A stretch of DNA of 64,000 nucleotides from Limnanthes douglasii subsp. nivea (Eukaryota > Streptophyta > Magnoliopsida > Brassicales > Limnanthaceae). Shown here one piece after another: positions 28,851 through 41,821 of the stretch (positions within the stretch are counted from its first letter, which is position 1; every line of letters begins with the position of its first letter). The translations under genes and the position numbers were made by a program. The notes beneath the pieces were generated by a model. That model was given only the letters and a program-made list of their open reading frames with translations. It did no database searches and had not been told where the DNA came from. The stretch is from positions 76,837,910-76,901,909 of the forward strand of contig JAUPFV010000001.1 in assembly GCA_036936605.1 (NCBI GenBank), read 5' to 3'.

Positions 28851-31800
28851 ATATTAAAAATATTAATATCATTAGGTGAGATCATATGCAAACCTAGTAA
28901 AACCTTCATATTACACGATGTTTTCTCTGTGCATTTCTCCATTAATATTAACAAGTACCATATACTTACTTTGTTAAATATTAAACTATTAAAATTGGAC
29001 CAACTAAATAATATCAAATATAAAATATTTTAGAATATTTAAACGAATAATTGATCTAATATATCTTCAAAACTTGATCTAATTTTGTTAACCCATCCAA
29101 AAATATTGAATTTGAATATGTATTTTAAAATTTTAATTTATTTTAAGATGGAGAAGATTGATATAATTGAGTCTAATTTTTACCCAAACTAGCAAGCTAT
29201 CCAACGGACAAGACTTTACTACTAAATAAACTAAATTTATATTCCAGACTAAGACTGACTTAGTCCAATTGAGTGCGGTTGGATTGGTCCAATTGGATCG
29301 ATCCTTGAGAAAATTCTCTCATTTCATTACTTTTTTTTCTTTAGTTTTCCTAATTATCAGTGGAGACTTTATTCTTTTGGTCTCTCCATAGTCTTCCAAA
29401 ACTATCTTCCCAAATCAAATGATGATTTTATAGTTAAATGATTTTTAATTTACTCAACTTAAGTTTGTTAACAAATTTTATATTATTTTATTTTTTAGAC
29501 CAATTTTATTATTTAATTTCCTAAGATGATCAAGTGACTATGAAGGCACCATAAGCTATTTATAAATAATATTCTATAAAAATTAAACTTGACTCATCAG
29601 CATCTAACAATATATATCGTCCAACTTTGGATTAGAAGACAAAGATTAAGAATGTTAAACATGTTGAGAATTTTTTGATATTTTAAGAGACAGTAAAGAT
29701 ATTGATAATTTTCATTCAGTAATGAAGCAATTATAGAGATTTCAATGAGCTCACCAAGTTCAATGTTAGTTTAAATCGATACAAAACATGTTTATACATG
29801 CAAAGTTGTATTGATAACATTATTTTAGCTTTTTATATATTAGGAAAAAAACATAAACCATATTCTTATCGGTTTTGTTAGCACATGCTAATAATCGAAC
29901 CAAACTAAAAACTTAACTTATGGCCCATATGATAATACTACCAGATCGGTCTTAAAATGATCTTATTAGACCGAGATTGATTACCAAATCCAATAACAAT
30001 CATATCCAAACCTAATCACAATTGAATGTTTATTCTAAAAAATTGACTTGCTAATTAATTATCCTCATTAAAATCCTCTATTAACTTCTTAAAATAAACA
30101 TTTAAATTTATATTTTATATTCCAAAATAGAGTTATTGACTATTTAAATGTATCTACGACACTAAATGATAAAAAAATAGAATAAAAAAGAGTTTGACGA
30201 GTGAGGTGTGAATATAAATCATTAATAACCAATCACACATTTTTATTTTGAGCATCTCGTTTTTTTTTTATCTTTTTAATGTTTTTTATTCACCATTTAT
30301 GTATTATTCTTACCTCAATCATACGATATTTGGCTACAAAAAATGCAGAGCTTAAAAAGATAAACGATATATTTTACAACTTGACTAAAATCACATCAAA
30401 TTAATATTATAGTTCCGGTTTTTATTATGATTAATTATTTTTTGAGTGATATAAATTATTCTGATCATTGTACATTAAACCATTCGTTTGTAAATTATCG
30501 TAATCGAAAACTATGTCGCCTTGATGTTGTAAATAAAACTTGAAAACTTTGAACCGATGTCCCAGTTATACAAACCAAATGTATAACTAACTAAATAATT
30601 GATATTACAATAATAAAGAATAATTGATTTGAAATATATTTACTTGCTTCAAATAAAGAAGGTTTGGGTTCATTAATAAGTTGGGATGACGAACCGCAAA
30701 TGTATTCCACTTTTACTTACTGTTATTACCATCCTTATGTGTATAAGCTTTAGTAAATGTCTACACAAAAAAGTAAAAACTTTAGTATTATGTTACGAGG
30801 CTATTTCTTATACATCAACTGCCAAACTGAACAAGGAAAATATATATTGATTGTACCAAATTGCTACTAAATTCCAAATACTATGATTATAGAAGTTACA
30901 GAGACATTCAAGATATAGTTTTTTAAAATAAAACATAAAACATAGATTTTTAAAACATGATATGCATGATATATTTTTGAAAACAAAGCATGCAACACAT
31001 ATTTTCTGCAACAAAGCGCGTATGGTAGTATTTTTAAAATAAGACAGACATGACATATTTTTGAAATAAGGAGACATGACTAATTCTCCATATTACCTGC
31101 TTTATTTAAAAATAATAATATTTACCTTATTTAAAAAAATAAAGATAATGAATTCATGCACATGTTTATGTTGTGACTAATGTTTAAATCGAATCTTTTT
31201 TTCCCCTCACGTTGAAATAAAAAATATTTACTTTTCTTATACAGTGAAGATAAGTTTTTTTTGTGATATTCTTGTATACTTGTTTAATTTAATAACATAT
31301 ATGAGCTGTGTTTATGTTCTTTCTTCGGATGCTTTAGTTTTGAATTACATGTAGTTTGAAATGTCTGTTATATATCTTACATGTTAGTTTAAGATACTAA
31401 TAAAGCTCAATTTATGATTCTTATCTCCAAATTAATATGAATACTATGCTTTTGCTTATCATGTGTTTCTATTTGTGTATGTTGTTATATATGACATTGG
31501 TTATCTATCATCAAGTTGTTTGCTTTGTGATTTAATTACGTTTATTCATCTCACTAAATTTATCTTTCGAAACTATATGGTTATAATTAGTACTATTTTT
31601 TTTCTTCTATATACACTAATGATGCAAACTTCTTTTAATTTTTCACATGGTATACTAGTTATAAAAGTTATGGATACAATAAAGTTAAAGTGAAACAGGA
31701 AAAAGTGGTAAACTTTCTCAAACTTAGGCGATTGCTTATGTGTTCTTTCTTAACACAATTTTATCAATTATTATCATAGACTTATATTTTTTGAAAGGTA

Positions 31801-32403
31801 TATGCTACATGTATGGTATCATATGTTTAGCTAATATCCAGAATATGTTTAACTTGGTCACTTTTTAGGTTGATTGGTATCTTATTTTTCATTTTTTGAA
31901 CGGATTTTATAATATACCTTTGTAGGATTCATACTTTTCCTTTTATTGTGTTTCAAATTAATAAATCTTCTTTATTATCCTAAGCAAAATGTATTCGAAA
32001 GAAACACAAGAAAATATATAAAATAACATTAAATAAGAACTAAAAATCTAATTTGTCAATGAATTATTGAAAATTAGTCACCAGACATACGGTACACGCT
32101 TAATATATCCCTAGTTCATAAGTTACAAAATTTAAAATTCCATGTACAATTTTGAGGTATTTATGTATTTATTACAGGAGTGAAGTATGTTGTTTGTTAT
32201 ACATAAAGTACAAAACTAATATAAATCCATATAGAAGAAGTATATATAATGAACTAGCACTTGCAATATACCCATATTTTTCAAATGTTTGAAATACTAC
32301 CGCTTTAATTCAACATTTTCCAACTTTTGTCCGTATTAAGCCATCCTCCTAAATTATTAGCTATTAAATTTCTAAATTGTTTGATAACAAATTTTTTAGC
32401 TAC
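28851..32403. other. AT-rich region with no gene, one patch of degenerate repeats
   Basis: It may include decayed copia gag and LTR sequence at its left end. Reading frames are short and low complexity. The only structure seen is the repeat patch at about 30885-31085. Confidence 0.5.
30885..31085. repeat. Degenerate short tandem repeat, patch 1 (CATGACATATTTT core)
   Basis: About six diverged units of roughly 32-36 bases, each with a variant of CATGACATATTTT followed by GAAACAAA. The same motif recurs at 33674-34020 and 34700-35560. It produces spurious Cys/Phe/Lys-rich frames on the minus strand. Confidence 0.65.
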
Positions 32404-33177
32404 TAGCAAGTATGGAAATGGGCTAGGTTTGGACCGGGTTCGGGCCGATCCGCTTGGGCCCGTTGCTTTTTACTCGAACCCAAATACGGCCTGACCCGTA
32501 ACAGGTTTAATATTTTGAACCCGAGTCCGTCCTGTTTATATCCGCCGGTCAGCCCGAGCCGGCCCGCAAATATTGTTTTTACTATTGGAGTTCGTCGAAC
32601 CAGTCCGATTCGATCCAAACCAGCTCAAATTTGACTTTATTTTTAATTTAAAACAAAAATTTAAGACATGAATTTTTAAACCAACGTACCGAAAACACAA
32701 TAGCAGAAGAGAAAAACATCCAAAGAACTTGGAAAGTTAGAAACTAGGATTGTGAGTATATATAGACAAAGATCTCAAGAAATATATTTATAATTTATGG
32801 AATTAGTTTATGGAAAAAAATATAATTAATAAATATATTATTAACTCTAAAAGTAAAATAATAATTACTCAAATACAGTATATTATTGGTAAACATATAA
32901 ATGTGAGTCTTCTAGTAATTAGTAAGTATATTTTTTAGTTATATTTTACAAATTTACAATTACTTTTTAATACATTTTTTATTTTTTATATATAATTTAT
33001 ATTTGCGGCCGGGTCGGGTTGGACAAATTAAAAGTCCATACCCGGCCCAATCCGCCTACCGGTCACAATTCGTATATCCGTACCCACCCCGTTAAATGTC
33101 CGGGCTGGACAAAGCCCGACCGGATTAGACCGGGTCGGGTCGGTTTGGGCCGGCTCAGACCAACATTGCCACCCCTA
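32404..33177. mobile_element. GC-rich DNA-transposon-like relic with TAGGGGTGGCAA-type end
   Basis: GC-rich ends (CCGGGTTCGGGCCGATCCGC... and CCGGGTCGGGTCGGTTTGGGCC) surround an AT-rich core. The right terminus reads ATTGCCACCCCTA, whose complement TAGGGGTGGCAAT resembles a common plant hAT-type TIR. The left end (TAGCAAGTATGGAAATGGGC) is a decayed inverted match. No clear TSD and no transposase. Confidence 0.5.
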
Positions 33178-33673
33178 CCACTAAGCAATAAAATTATGGT
33201 TCAAATAATAGGTGCGACCATACAACATTTGAGAAAATAGATAAAATAATAATATTATATACTTGTTATAGAGCTAAAAAAAAATTCTAAAAAAAAAATT
33301 AGAAGTTCAAGAAAGAAAATGCATGCCCTAGTATATGCACAGACACCAGTCTCGATAAATCCTACTGGACTTTTTCGTTAGATGAACTTTCCTTCTTTGA
33401 AGATGTATAACAAAGGTATAACAATTGATAGTTCTAAACTAATCACATGTTAAAAAAATGAATACTAATAGTAGAACAACTAACTGAATGAGATTGTTTG
33501 GTGCATTGTTTATAAGGTAAAAAACATTAGCTTAAAGAAGAAAATAAAAAAAGCATGTCTTTTATTTTATAACCATCATAGCTAAACCCTTTACTAACAT
33601 AAAATTTCAATTCAAATTCAATTTGTTTACAATAAAATATATAATGTATAAAATATAGTAGCGAGAAGCAACG
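33178..33673. other. AT-rich spacer, nothing recognised
   Basis: No coding frame, RNA or repeat structure seen. Confidence 0.6.
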
Positions 33674-34020
33674 TAGCATGATAATTTTTTTGTGGTATGC
33701 CATATTTTGTTTAGATCATGAACAATAGGTCATGCCATATTTGTTTAGTTTATGAAAAACTTGGCATGATAGATTTCTGTAGTTCATTTACAACTTAGCA
33801 TAACAGATTTTCTCATCGATGAACAAACATGGCACAACATATTTTTTTATCGATGAATAAGCATGATATGTCATATTTTCTTATTGATAAATAAACATAA
33901 CACAATAAATTTTATCATTGATAAAGTTTGGCAGGACATATATTCTCAATCAATTTAGAATGTGGCAAGACATATTCTTTTAGTTCATAAACAAACGTGG
34001 CATGATATATTTCTCAATTC
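33674..34020. repeat. Degenerate tandem repeat, patch 2
   Basis: About nine units of roughly 36-42 bases, built on (A)ACATGGCATGACATATTTTCT followed by CATCGATGAA-like words. They share the core of patches 1 and 3. Confidence 0.7.
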
Positions 34021-34699
34021 ACTATCTCAACATCTTGGAATAATATTGAAACCTTCAAGAAATCTAAATAAGCATCAACTATAAAGTGTTTTAGAAAGTT
34101 TCATACAACCAACACGGCGAGGGTTTCTATCTAGAATGGATTGCTCCTTGAACTAGAGCTCACATAAATATTCAAGATTACCAAGAATGTGCATCAACCC
34201 ACGGTTATGAAAAAAAGACTTACTAGGTATAAGACTACAGATTGAGGTTTTAACCTAAGAACAAAATAAGCATACTTAAATATTTAGACCTTTCTGAAAA
34301 ATAATGCCCCGAGAATAATCAGTATCAGTAAATGAGAAAGTTAAACAATAGACATCTTATTCCACTAAAATCTTTCTCTATCGTCAAATTCTACCATCAA
34401 CAATCCAACAGGGTCAAGTTTAATAAAACAGACCCATAACTTCAAATGGAGGTTAAAGTCATCGTAGAATTTCCACCATTTACCTTTATAATGTTAAGGA
34501 ACGAGGGTGGCATAGTGGCTTATATGTTTAAGATAAAATAATAATTTGGTTCTTTTTAAATATTGATAATATGTCCTTAAATACCACTTTAGTTTCCATA
34601 GTATGTACCTCTAAATATATAACTGGTAACCAAACAATATGGTTGTTAAAAATAAATTCCAACAATAAATCACAAAACATATAAACATTTTAAAAGTAT
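34021..34699. other. Non-repetitive spacer between repeat patches
   Basis: No recognisable gene. Short frames only. Confidence 0.55.
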
Positions 34700-35560
34700 T
34701 AGGACATGGTTAAAGTTTATTTAGGCATAACATATTTGTTGACCAAAGACAAACATGACATACTTTTAGATACAAAACATATAAGACATATTATTTGGTA
34801 CAATGCAACCATGATAGATTTTTTGATACAAAAAAATAAGACAATGTTTTTTATACAAGGTAGGAATGACAAAGTTTTAGATAAAAAACGACATGAAATA
34901 TTTTTTGAAATAATGCAAACAAATATATTTTTCGAAACAAGACATATACGACATATTTTTAGATATAAAATATATATGATAATTTTTTTTAAAACAAAAC
35001 AGATATGACATATTTTCAAGCAATATAGTTTTTTTGAAAACAAAACCAAACATATTCATAGTGAGACTACCTGCTCATACTGAAAACAAGGCAGACATAA
35101 CAAATATTCTGAAACAAAACAGGCATGATAAATATTTTGTAACAAAACAAGTATGACAGATTTTTCGAAACAAGAGAGAAATGACAGATTTTCTAAAACC
35201 ATGCAAAACATATTTTCTGAAACCTTATAGGTAAGACATAGGTACTAGAACCTTGCAAGAATGACACATTTTGGGAAACATTAAGGCAATAATTTTGTTT
35301 TTTAAACAACATAGGTATGATAAATTTTCTGAAACATACATGCAAGACATATTTTCTAAATCCTGCAGACAAGACAAATTTCTAAAATAACATATTTTTT
35401 AAAATCTGCGAACATGATAAATATTTTGAGACAACTTATACCTGATATATTTTATAAAATTTATAGACAGGTATGACATATTTTTTGAAACAACATACAC
35501 AAAACAAGTTTTATGAAACCTATATGCATAACATATTTTTAGAAACTGTGCAGGTAGGAC
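34700..35560. repeat. Degenerate tandem repeat, patch 3 (largest)
   Basis: Roughly 25 diverged units of about 30-36 bases following GAAACAAAACAGGCATGACA then TATTTTCT. Units vary in length and sequence, so the array is old. Open frames of 60-110 codons on both strands here are by-products of the repeat. Confidence 0.75.
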
Positions 35561-36349
35561 ATGATATTTCATTCGTCTTTAATTTTTTAAGTAAAACATG
35601 TTAGGTTTCGTATGCAAATGATTATATTTCAATATGTAATAAAATCGTCATGTAAATGATTATGTTTTAATATAAAACCTAAACAAATGACATAATATGT
35701 CATATCTCTATCGTGGTCCTATCTATAATTAAATATCTCATGATTTACTAAAATCATTTTATAAACTAATTATCATGCTTTTATTTAGAATATTTTAAAA
35801 TATTTCGTGCCTTACTTAATTTTTTTTTAGATGTTTAGATTACATCTTTTATAAATTTTGTATAGTATAAATTTTGTTTTATTTAAAAAGATTATATATT
35901 TAGTTTAATTATATATATATAATATATAAATTTATCGTAGATATATGAGACAATTATTTCTATTGATTTGTTTTTGTAAAATAATTTTTTTTGTTGGATT
36001 TACGAACAAATTCGAAAAATTATATTTTGTGTGTTTCATTTTCTTGATTTTTTTTTTCAGAATAAGAATCGAATTTGATTTAGCGTTTTAGGTCAATTTT
36101 GATTTCGTTGGATTCACAAACAATAAGAGAATAATCTAAAATATTGATTAAAATTTTCATAATAGGAGATGATTAAAAAAGAAGATTTTTTTTTTCAAAA
36201 CTGTAACCAACTATTTCTTAAATGAACATTTAGAATAAAAGAGAATTACAATTATTTTATAAAATTATATTTAATATTTAAGTTTAAATAACATGCAATA
36301 ATATTCAATGAACAATTATATATCAAAAGAAGATGAGTGATAGATTTCT
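35561..36349. other. AT-rich spacer, no gene seen
   Basis: Low-complexity A/T tracts and a short (TA)n near 35910-35925. Nothing else supported. Confidence 0.6.
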
Positions 36350-36714
36350 TGAGTCCAAGAATCCATCATATATTTCTTGATATTATGCTTCATTTGTTTC
36401 TTTCGATAGCCTTGGGTTTTTTCTCTTCCAATTAGCCTTCTTAGTGCTTCAGTGATTCTGTGTCTATTTTGTTGTGCTTTGGTTTCTTCTCAGGGTTCAG
36501 ATGGTTCGATTTCAGGGTCTCACTTTAGTGATTCTGGTCTCAGGTCTTTTGGTTTTGCTCTTAATCCTATATCTGGTGTGCTCTGACTCCTGTTGTTGTT
36601 CTGAGTTTTGGCTCGTTGACATGGAATCTTACCATGTTGAATTCCATGAAATTAAAATACAAACGTTCAGAGAGAGAATGGAAAACCCATAAATAACAAC
36701 ATCCAAACTCAGAA

Positions 36715-37440
36715 AGTTACTGCTTTACCTCAAAGAACTTTTGCGGACATTATCAAACTTTTTAAACCTTCAAAAGGCATCAAACTTACAAATATTCAAG
36801 AATTGAAATATCATATTTTCATTCAATTCTAACAATATGATAAAGACAGGCTTATAAGCACCAATAAATTTACATTAATAGGCAAATTTTCTCGAGGTTT
36901 TCCATAGAAACACATACTAAATAAATTTTTTGAATCAAATAAGTTTGAAGAAGAGTACAATATTTGTAACTAAGATTCCATGCACATATTGATTCAGTTT
37001 TCTATCAAAACTGACATGTGCAAGTTATGAACTCGTAACGTTTGGACAGTATGTGAGAAGTCCATAAATATTTTCAAATGGTTTCCTATTTTTAACCCTA
37101 AGTATGAATATCCACTTGTACCAATCTAGATTAGAATAAAAAATGTATCGGAATACATGTATGATGAAAATATTATTCACTCCATAGCAACATCTATTGG
37201 TCAACCATTAATTTTTTTTGTTCCAGCTAAAAACATGGTCATGTTTAATGCTTGATACACTTGTATATAAGTAGATATTACTAAGAAGTTACAACACAAC
37301 GCTTGGGTGGGTTTTGGAGCCAATGATGGTTGTTGGCTTCACATCAGCCACAAGGATGTCCCAAAGTACTGTGATATCTGTTAGCATATAGGAGATGACG
37401 AAGACCTTTGCAAGAAAGTATCTTCTTAAGAACAAAAAAG
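36715..37440 (+). pseudogene. LINE-C ORF1 remnant (DUF4283-like region, CCHC knuckle)
   Basis: Reads RTFADIIKLFKPSKGIKLT at about 36732, ISTNKFTLIGKFSRGFP, VWTVCEKSINIFKWFPIFNP and IATSIGQPLIF, the usual DUF4283 progression. Then comes DVPKYCDIC, a stop, and HIGDDEDLCKK, a broken CX2CX4HX4C knuckle. Several in-frame stops. A 73-codon frame at 36474-36692 just upstream is hydrophobic and unassigned; it may be ORF1 leader sequence. Confidence 0.7.
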
Positions 37441-37639
37441 CAAGAATGATCCTAAACATGATATAGTGGCATGCCCTTTTCAAAATAATAGCAATCAAGA
37501 CATGCCCATAATAAAATCCATCATAGTTAAACCCCACATATATGAAAAACAAGAATAAAACAAGCCAACACAAGACCAAATACCTTCAAAAAATCAACCA
37601 ACCAATCTCAACAAATCTAAGACACCAAAAAACTTACTC

Positions 37640-39860
37640 TAAGTGGATTAAAGATGACGACATAAATACTAAAATATATCACAACTATGTCAAGAAGAAG
37701 AGAAGAAGATAAGAAGAAATAGAATTATTAGCATAAAAGATGGATCAACCAGGATTACTAAGGAGCTCCGAATAATTTTTTTTGTTGAGTATCCTCTATG
37801 AAAATCCATATCCTAATTATGAGAATAAATTATATCTTTAATTATATTACTAATTTTATCAATGAGCAGGATAATATCAATTTAATGCAGCACTTAAATG
37901 AAGATGAAATCCTTATTGCTATCAAAAGCATGAATCTATCCAATGCAGCTAACATTGATGGTTTTAACAACAACTTTTATATTACATGTTGGCATATTAT
38001 AAAGCATGATATGTGTGCTACTATTACCTTATTCTTTAAGGGCCAAAGTCTTCATCAAGGCATCCCAACAACATGTTGTTGTCTCATTCCTAAGTCTTGT
38101 AATCCTACAAAATGGAAGGATTATAGGCCTATTAGCTCGTGTTCTCTTTTAAATATAATATTTTCAAAACTAATCAATAGTAATCTGAACAAAATTCTTC
38201 CCAAAATCAATATCAGATACATAAGGAGCTTATGTTATTGAAAGACTATCCATGACAATATTATATGAGCTAATGAGTTGATTTTTTACATGAACAAGAA
38301 AAATAAAGTTGAGAACATTCTGATTAAAGTGGACATGGCTAAAGCCTTTGACCAAATGTCCCACAACTTTCTTAATAAAGTTCTTTTATCATCTGGCTTT
38401 AATTAAGCTTTTGTTAAACTAATTAACAAGATTTTTAGAAATGTACATGCATCTATCCTCATCAATGGTCAAGCTGTTGGTTATTTCAAAACCAAGCTTG
38501 GTTTAAGAGAATAAGACTTGTTGTCTCTAAGTCTTTTCATAATTAGAGAGGAAGTTCTTATTAGAGGCTTGAACAATATGTTATTAATGACAAAACTATG
38601 AATTAAAGATCTAGAAGCTCTATTCTAATTCATACTCTTGCCTTTGCAGATGATCTGTTAATTTTTACTAATGGTTTAAACTCTTCTATTTCTATGCTTG
38701 GTAACTTCTTGAAGGAATATCATGATATTTCTGATAAACTGATCAATATAAAAAAGACTAAATTCATTACTTCTACCAATTTTCCTTCTTCTAGAGTCTC
38801 TTCTCTTTCAACTACTATTGTATTCAATAATGGATACCTTACAAGTACCTATTTGGGCATCAACATTAACAGTAATAACAAGTCTAAGAATTTTGACTCT
38901 ACGTTCAACAACATCAGGATTAAGATTTCTGAATGGGAGGGTAAAAAGCTTACTTATGGTGGAAAACTTACTCTTGTTAATTATGATTTGATTGTCATTC
39001 CTCCCTACTGGATTCAAAGTTGTACTTTACCTAAATGCATTATTGGAAAAATTGAGAAATTGTTAAAAAACATTTTATGGGGATCAACTCATGAGACTTC
39101 TAGAATTCATTTATCCAACTGGACTTGGGTTTGCAAGCCTTTCATTGGTGGCTTAAATGTTAGAATTCTGAAGGATATCTTTGACACATTTTCCCGTAAG
39201 CTTTGGTTGAGATTTAGGAAAAATAAGACTATGGGATAGATATATTCATATTATCTACTGCAAAAACATCCACCCTATTCAGGCTAACTATAATGTTAAG
39301 GTTTGGAGATGGTTTGCTGAAATTAAAAATACTACTGAGCCTAAAGTTAAGTGTCTTGTTGGTAGAGGATATATTGATTTTTGGATCGACAACTGGTTTA
39401 GACACTCTTCTCTCATTAAATTTGACGACCACACTGATAGTAGATGGTATACTGAGGATAAAGTCTACAATTTTTAGGATCAAAACAGTTGGAACAAGCT
39501 AAAAATAGCAGCTTTCTATCTCCTAATGATATGAACAATATTGCCAAGATCTCCATAATGGAAAATGTTAATGATTCTATCTATTAGTTGGTTCTAAAGA
39601 TGGGATTTATAACACAAATATACTTGGAACTTCATCAAGATTCATCATAATAAGTACAGCCTCTTTGGTAAGCTATGTAATACCATTACCCCTAGAAAGT
39701 GCTCTTATTTGACTTAGAGACTTCTCCACAATTGGATTTTTACTGATACATTTATGCAGAAGAGACGCATAACATTGGTCTCTAAATGCCAATTTTGTGA
39801 TAGTGTTAAGACTGCTAACCACCTATTCACCGAATGCAACTTTTCTTGGAGCATATGGTG
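37640..39860 (+). pseudogene. LINE-C reverse transcriptase and zf-RVT remnant
   Basis: WIKDDDINTKIYHNYVKKK marks the linker. RT motifs follow: NIDGFNNNFYITCW, CLIPKSCNPTKWKDYRPIS, KVDMAKAFDQMSHNF and LAFADDLLIFTNGL (38640-38680), then YLGININSNNKSKNFDS and LLKNILWGST. The zf-RVT-like segment (CQFCDSVKTANHLFTEC) lies at about 39790-39840. Frames 37798-38241 and 38694-39239 are the longest intact pieces. Confidence 0.8.
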
Positions 39861-40189
39861 CTACTTCTCTACTATGTTCAAAATCAAGACTGGCAGATTT
39901 ATGACTACGACTCACATATTGAGAACCTAATTATGGGCCACTAGCAAGGATGTTCATGTTTGCTCCATCTTGCCTACAACTATTTATGGGTGATTTGGAA
40001 ATTATAGGAACAAGGCCAAAACTAAGGGCCAATTTTTATGATGCTATTATTGCTATCAACTATATATTTTCTGGCCAAGATTAATCTAAACTCCTCAATA
40101 ACAAGCACTGGTCCCCTTATAAGTACGCTTCTTCTAAGTTAGGGTGTTACAACCACCTTAACTTTAAAAGACAGCCTATTTATCTATCA

Positions 40190-40570
40190 TGGACTCCTCT
40201 ATTCCCCAATATAGTCAAACTCAATACTGATGGCTCCTCTCAAACAAATGAAAAAGCCAGTGGTTGGATTATTTTAAGAGACGAAAAGAGAGGTATTAAT
40301 ATTGGTTTTGGACCCTTAATGGCTAAAGCAAGAGCCATTCTCAATGGTCTTCACATCTACAAACAAAAAGGTCTAATCAATGTATATATAGTGATTGAAT
40401 CTGAAATTTTTGTTAACTTCCTATCTACGGGTAATTATCCTAAGTCTCTTGAGCCTATAATGAAGTGTTGCAGAGGTTTAATTTCCCCCTCAATGGTCAT
40501 TTTTTATATTATCGGGGTCCAAAATTACATTGCCGATTGGCTCCCAAAATGGATCTTTAAGTGTAAATGA
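40190..40570 (+). pseudogene. LINE-C RNase H domain
   Basis: Reads VKLNTDGSSQTNEKASGWII, then MAKARAILNGLHIYKQ, VIESEIFVNFLS and GVQNYIADWLPKW. The first catalytic Asp is preserved (NTDGS); the later conserved A.NC.ADWLA motif is mostly kept. The frame from 40319 is open to the stop at 40568-40570, with the N-terminal part in a continuing frame just upstream. Confidence 0.75.
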
Positions 40571-41365
40571 AAATTGATTTTAACAAGCAGCAAACCCCTT
40601 ATCAGCTTAATGTTATACCTCTCATTGAAAGTGCATGCATAGGTTATATTATAGACTACATTTAAGTCATTCTATAACAGAAAAATCTCTACTAACAGTT
40701 TCAGGTTGCTGCAAGTCTCATAACAAGCTTAATTGCCTAAATTTCCCTATGTTACTTCAGATCTTTTTGCTGGATTTCAATGGAAAGCTCTTGTTGAGTT
40801 GGAACTCTTAAATCTCTCTGACTTTATTCATTCTTCGCATTAAACCTCAAGTCTTCTCTTGAGTTCTTCGGTCAATTATCTGGTTTCTCGATTTTTAGTT
40901 TCCTGGTCTTCTCCTTAAGCTCCTTCATGGACTAATCTTCAAGTTCCATACTGATTCTTTCAGGCTATGTTTCTATTTCTAGCCTTATCTTTGCTGATTT
41001 TGTTTAACTAAATTTTTTAATGAATCATGATTATGTCTTTTAATCTTTCTCGCAAGAACTTAAAGCTTTGTTTATGGTTTTTGCTGATGGAAATGTATAT
41101 CAACTCTTCCTTTTTTTCGGACGCCTGATCTTTTGCCGGTCTCTAACTTGGCTTGTCTCTCTGATTATTTACCTCTCAAATTTTCTTCAATTATTTACCT
41201 CTCAAATTTTCTTCAATTTTCCGCAAGATGATTTCGCTCTCTTATATCAAACTTGGAGCTTATTTTGTTTGAATCAAAATGCTTTAACCGGCTGGACTTT
41301 TGTTAAACCCTCATTTTGGAGGTCTGCCTTATCCAGTATCATTTGTTTTGGTTTAAATAAATAAA
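40571..41365 (+). other. LINE-C 3' UTR
   Basis: T-rich, rich in CTTCT words, no coding potential. Contains a perfect 26-bp tandem duplication (41164-41189 and 41190-41215) and ends in repeated TAAA before an A-run. Confidence 0.55.
41164..41215. repeat. Perfect 26-bp tandem duplication
   Basis: ATTATTTACCTCTCAAATTT plus six more bases, directly repeated with no difference. Likely a recent slippage event in the LINE-C 3' UTR. Confidence 0.9.
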
Positions 41366-41821
41366 TAAAAACATGTTATTGGTAAGTTTTTCTTTTTTAA
41401 TATACTTCTATAAAACAAAATTAAATTCATTTTATATCTTCATTGTTAAAGATCCTCTAACATATGCGTAGGCATATCATATATTCCCAACAAACTATCA
41501 CAGACCACATATTATTGAAAACAAAAAGAAAATAAGTTTACTATATAGATATGGAAAAGTATAACTAAAATAAAAAGTAAGTAAAAAATTATCTCACGCC
41601 TCCACCCTTTGTCTGTATTCATGACTTTTAGGGTTGCAGAGTCATAATCAGTAGTGCCAACTATGCTTTGACATTAAACTCCGATTCATGAACTTACCTT
41701 TAAACAACTTTTCCTCCATCAAATTATTTCTATTCAATACCGGATCGCATTATCTTCCACCCTTTCTATTTCCTCTATCTTTTCATCTAATCCAACCCAG
41801 TCCGATCAAATCCGATAAATT
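41366..41821 (+). promoter_or_regulatory. Upstream region of the F-box gene
   Basis: About 450 bases between LINE-C and the ATG at 41822. The last 120 bases are pyrimidine-rich (TTCCTCTATCTTTTCATC), as in plant 5' UTRs. A weak CTATATAG at 41541-41548 is the only TATA-like candidate. Confidence 0.4.

Larger units (their letters stand above)
36350..41365 (+). mobile_element. LINE-C: degenerate RNase H-type LINE lacking endonuclease
   Basis: Plus-strand remnants in order: ORF1 with DUF4283-like region and zinc knuckle (about 36715-37440), the pre-RT linker (about 37640), RT (37800-39240), zf-RVT region (about 39660-39860), RNase H (about 40190-40570), and a T-rich 3' UTR ending in TAAATAAATAAATAAAAAC near 41365. 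There is no room for and no trace of the roughly 1-kb endonuclease between knuckle and linker. Many stops and shifts. The 5' edge is uncertain and no TSD was found. Confidence 0.75.

Noticed and set aside
33019..33240. Proline/arginine-rich frame in GC-rich DNA
   Set aside because: Arises from the GC-rich terminal repeat of a DNA-transposon relic.
34706..35059. Overlapping open frames on both strands, Cys/Lys/Phe-rich
   Set aside because: They follow the period of the degenerate tandem repeat and have no family-like content.
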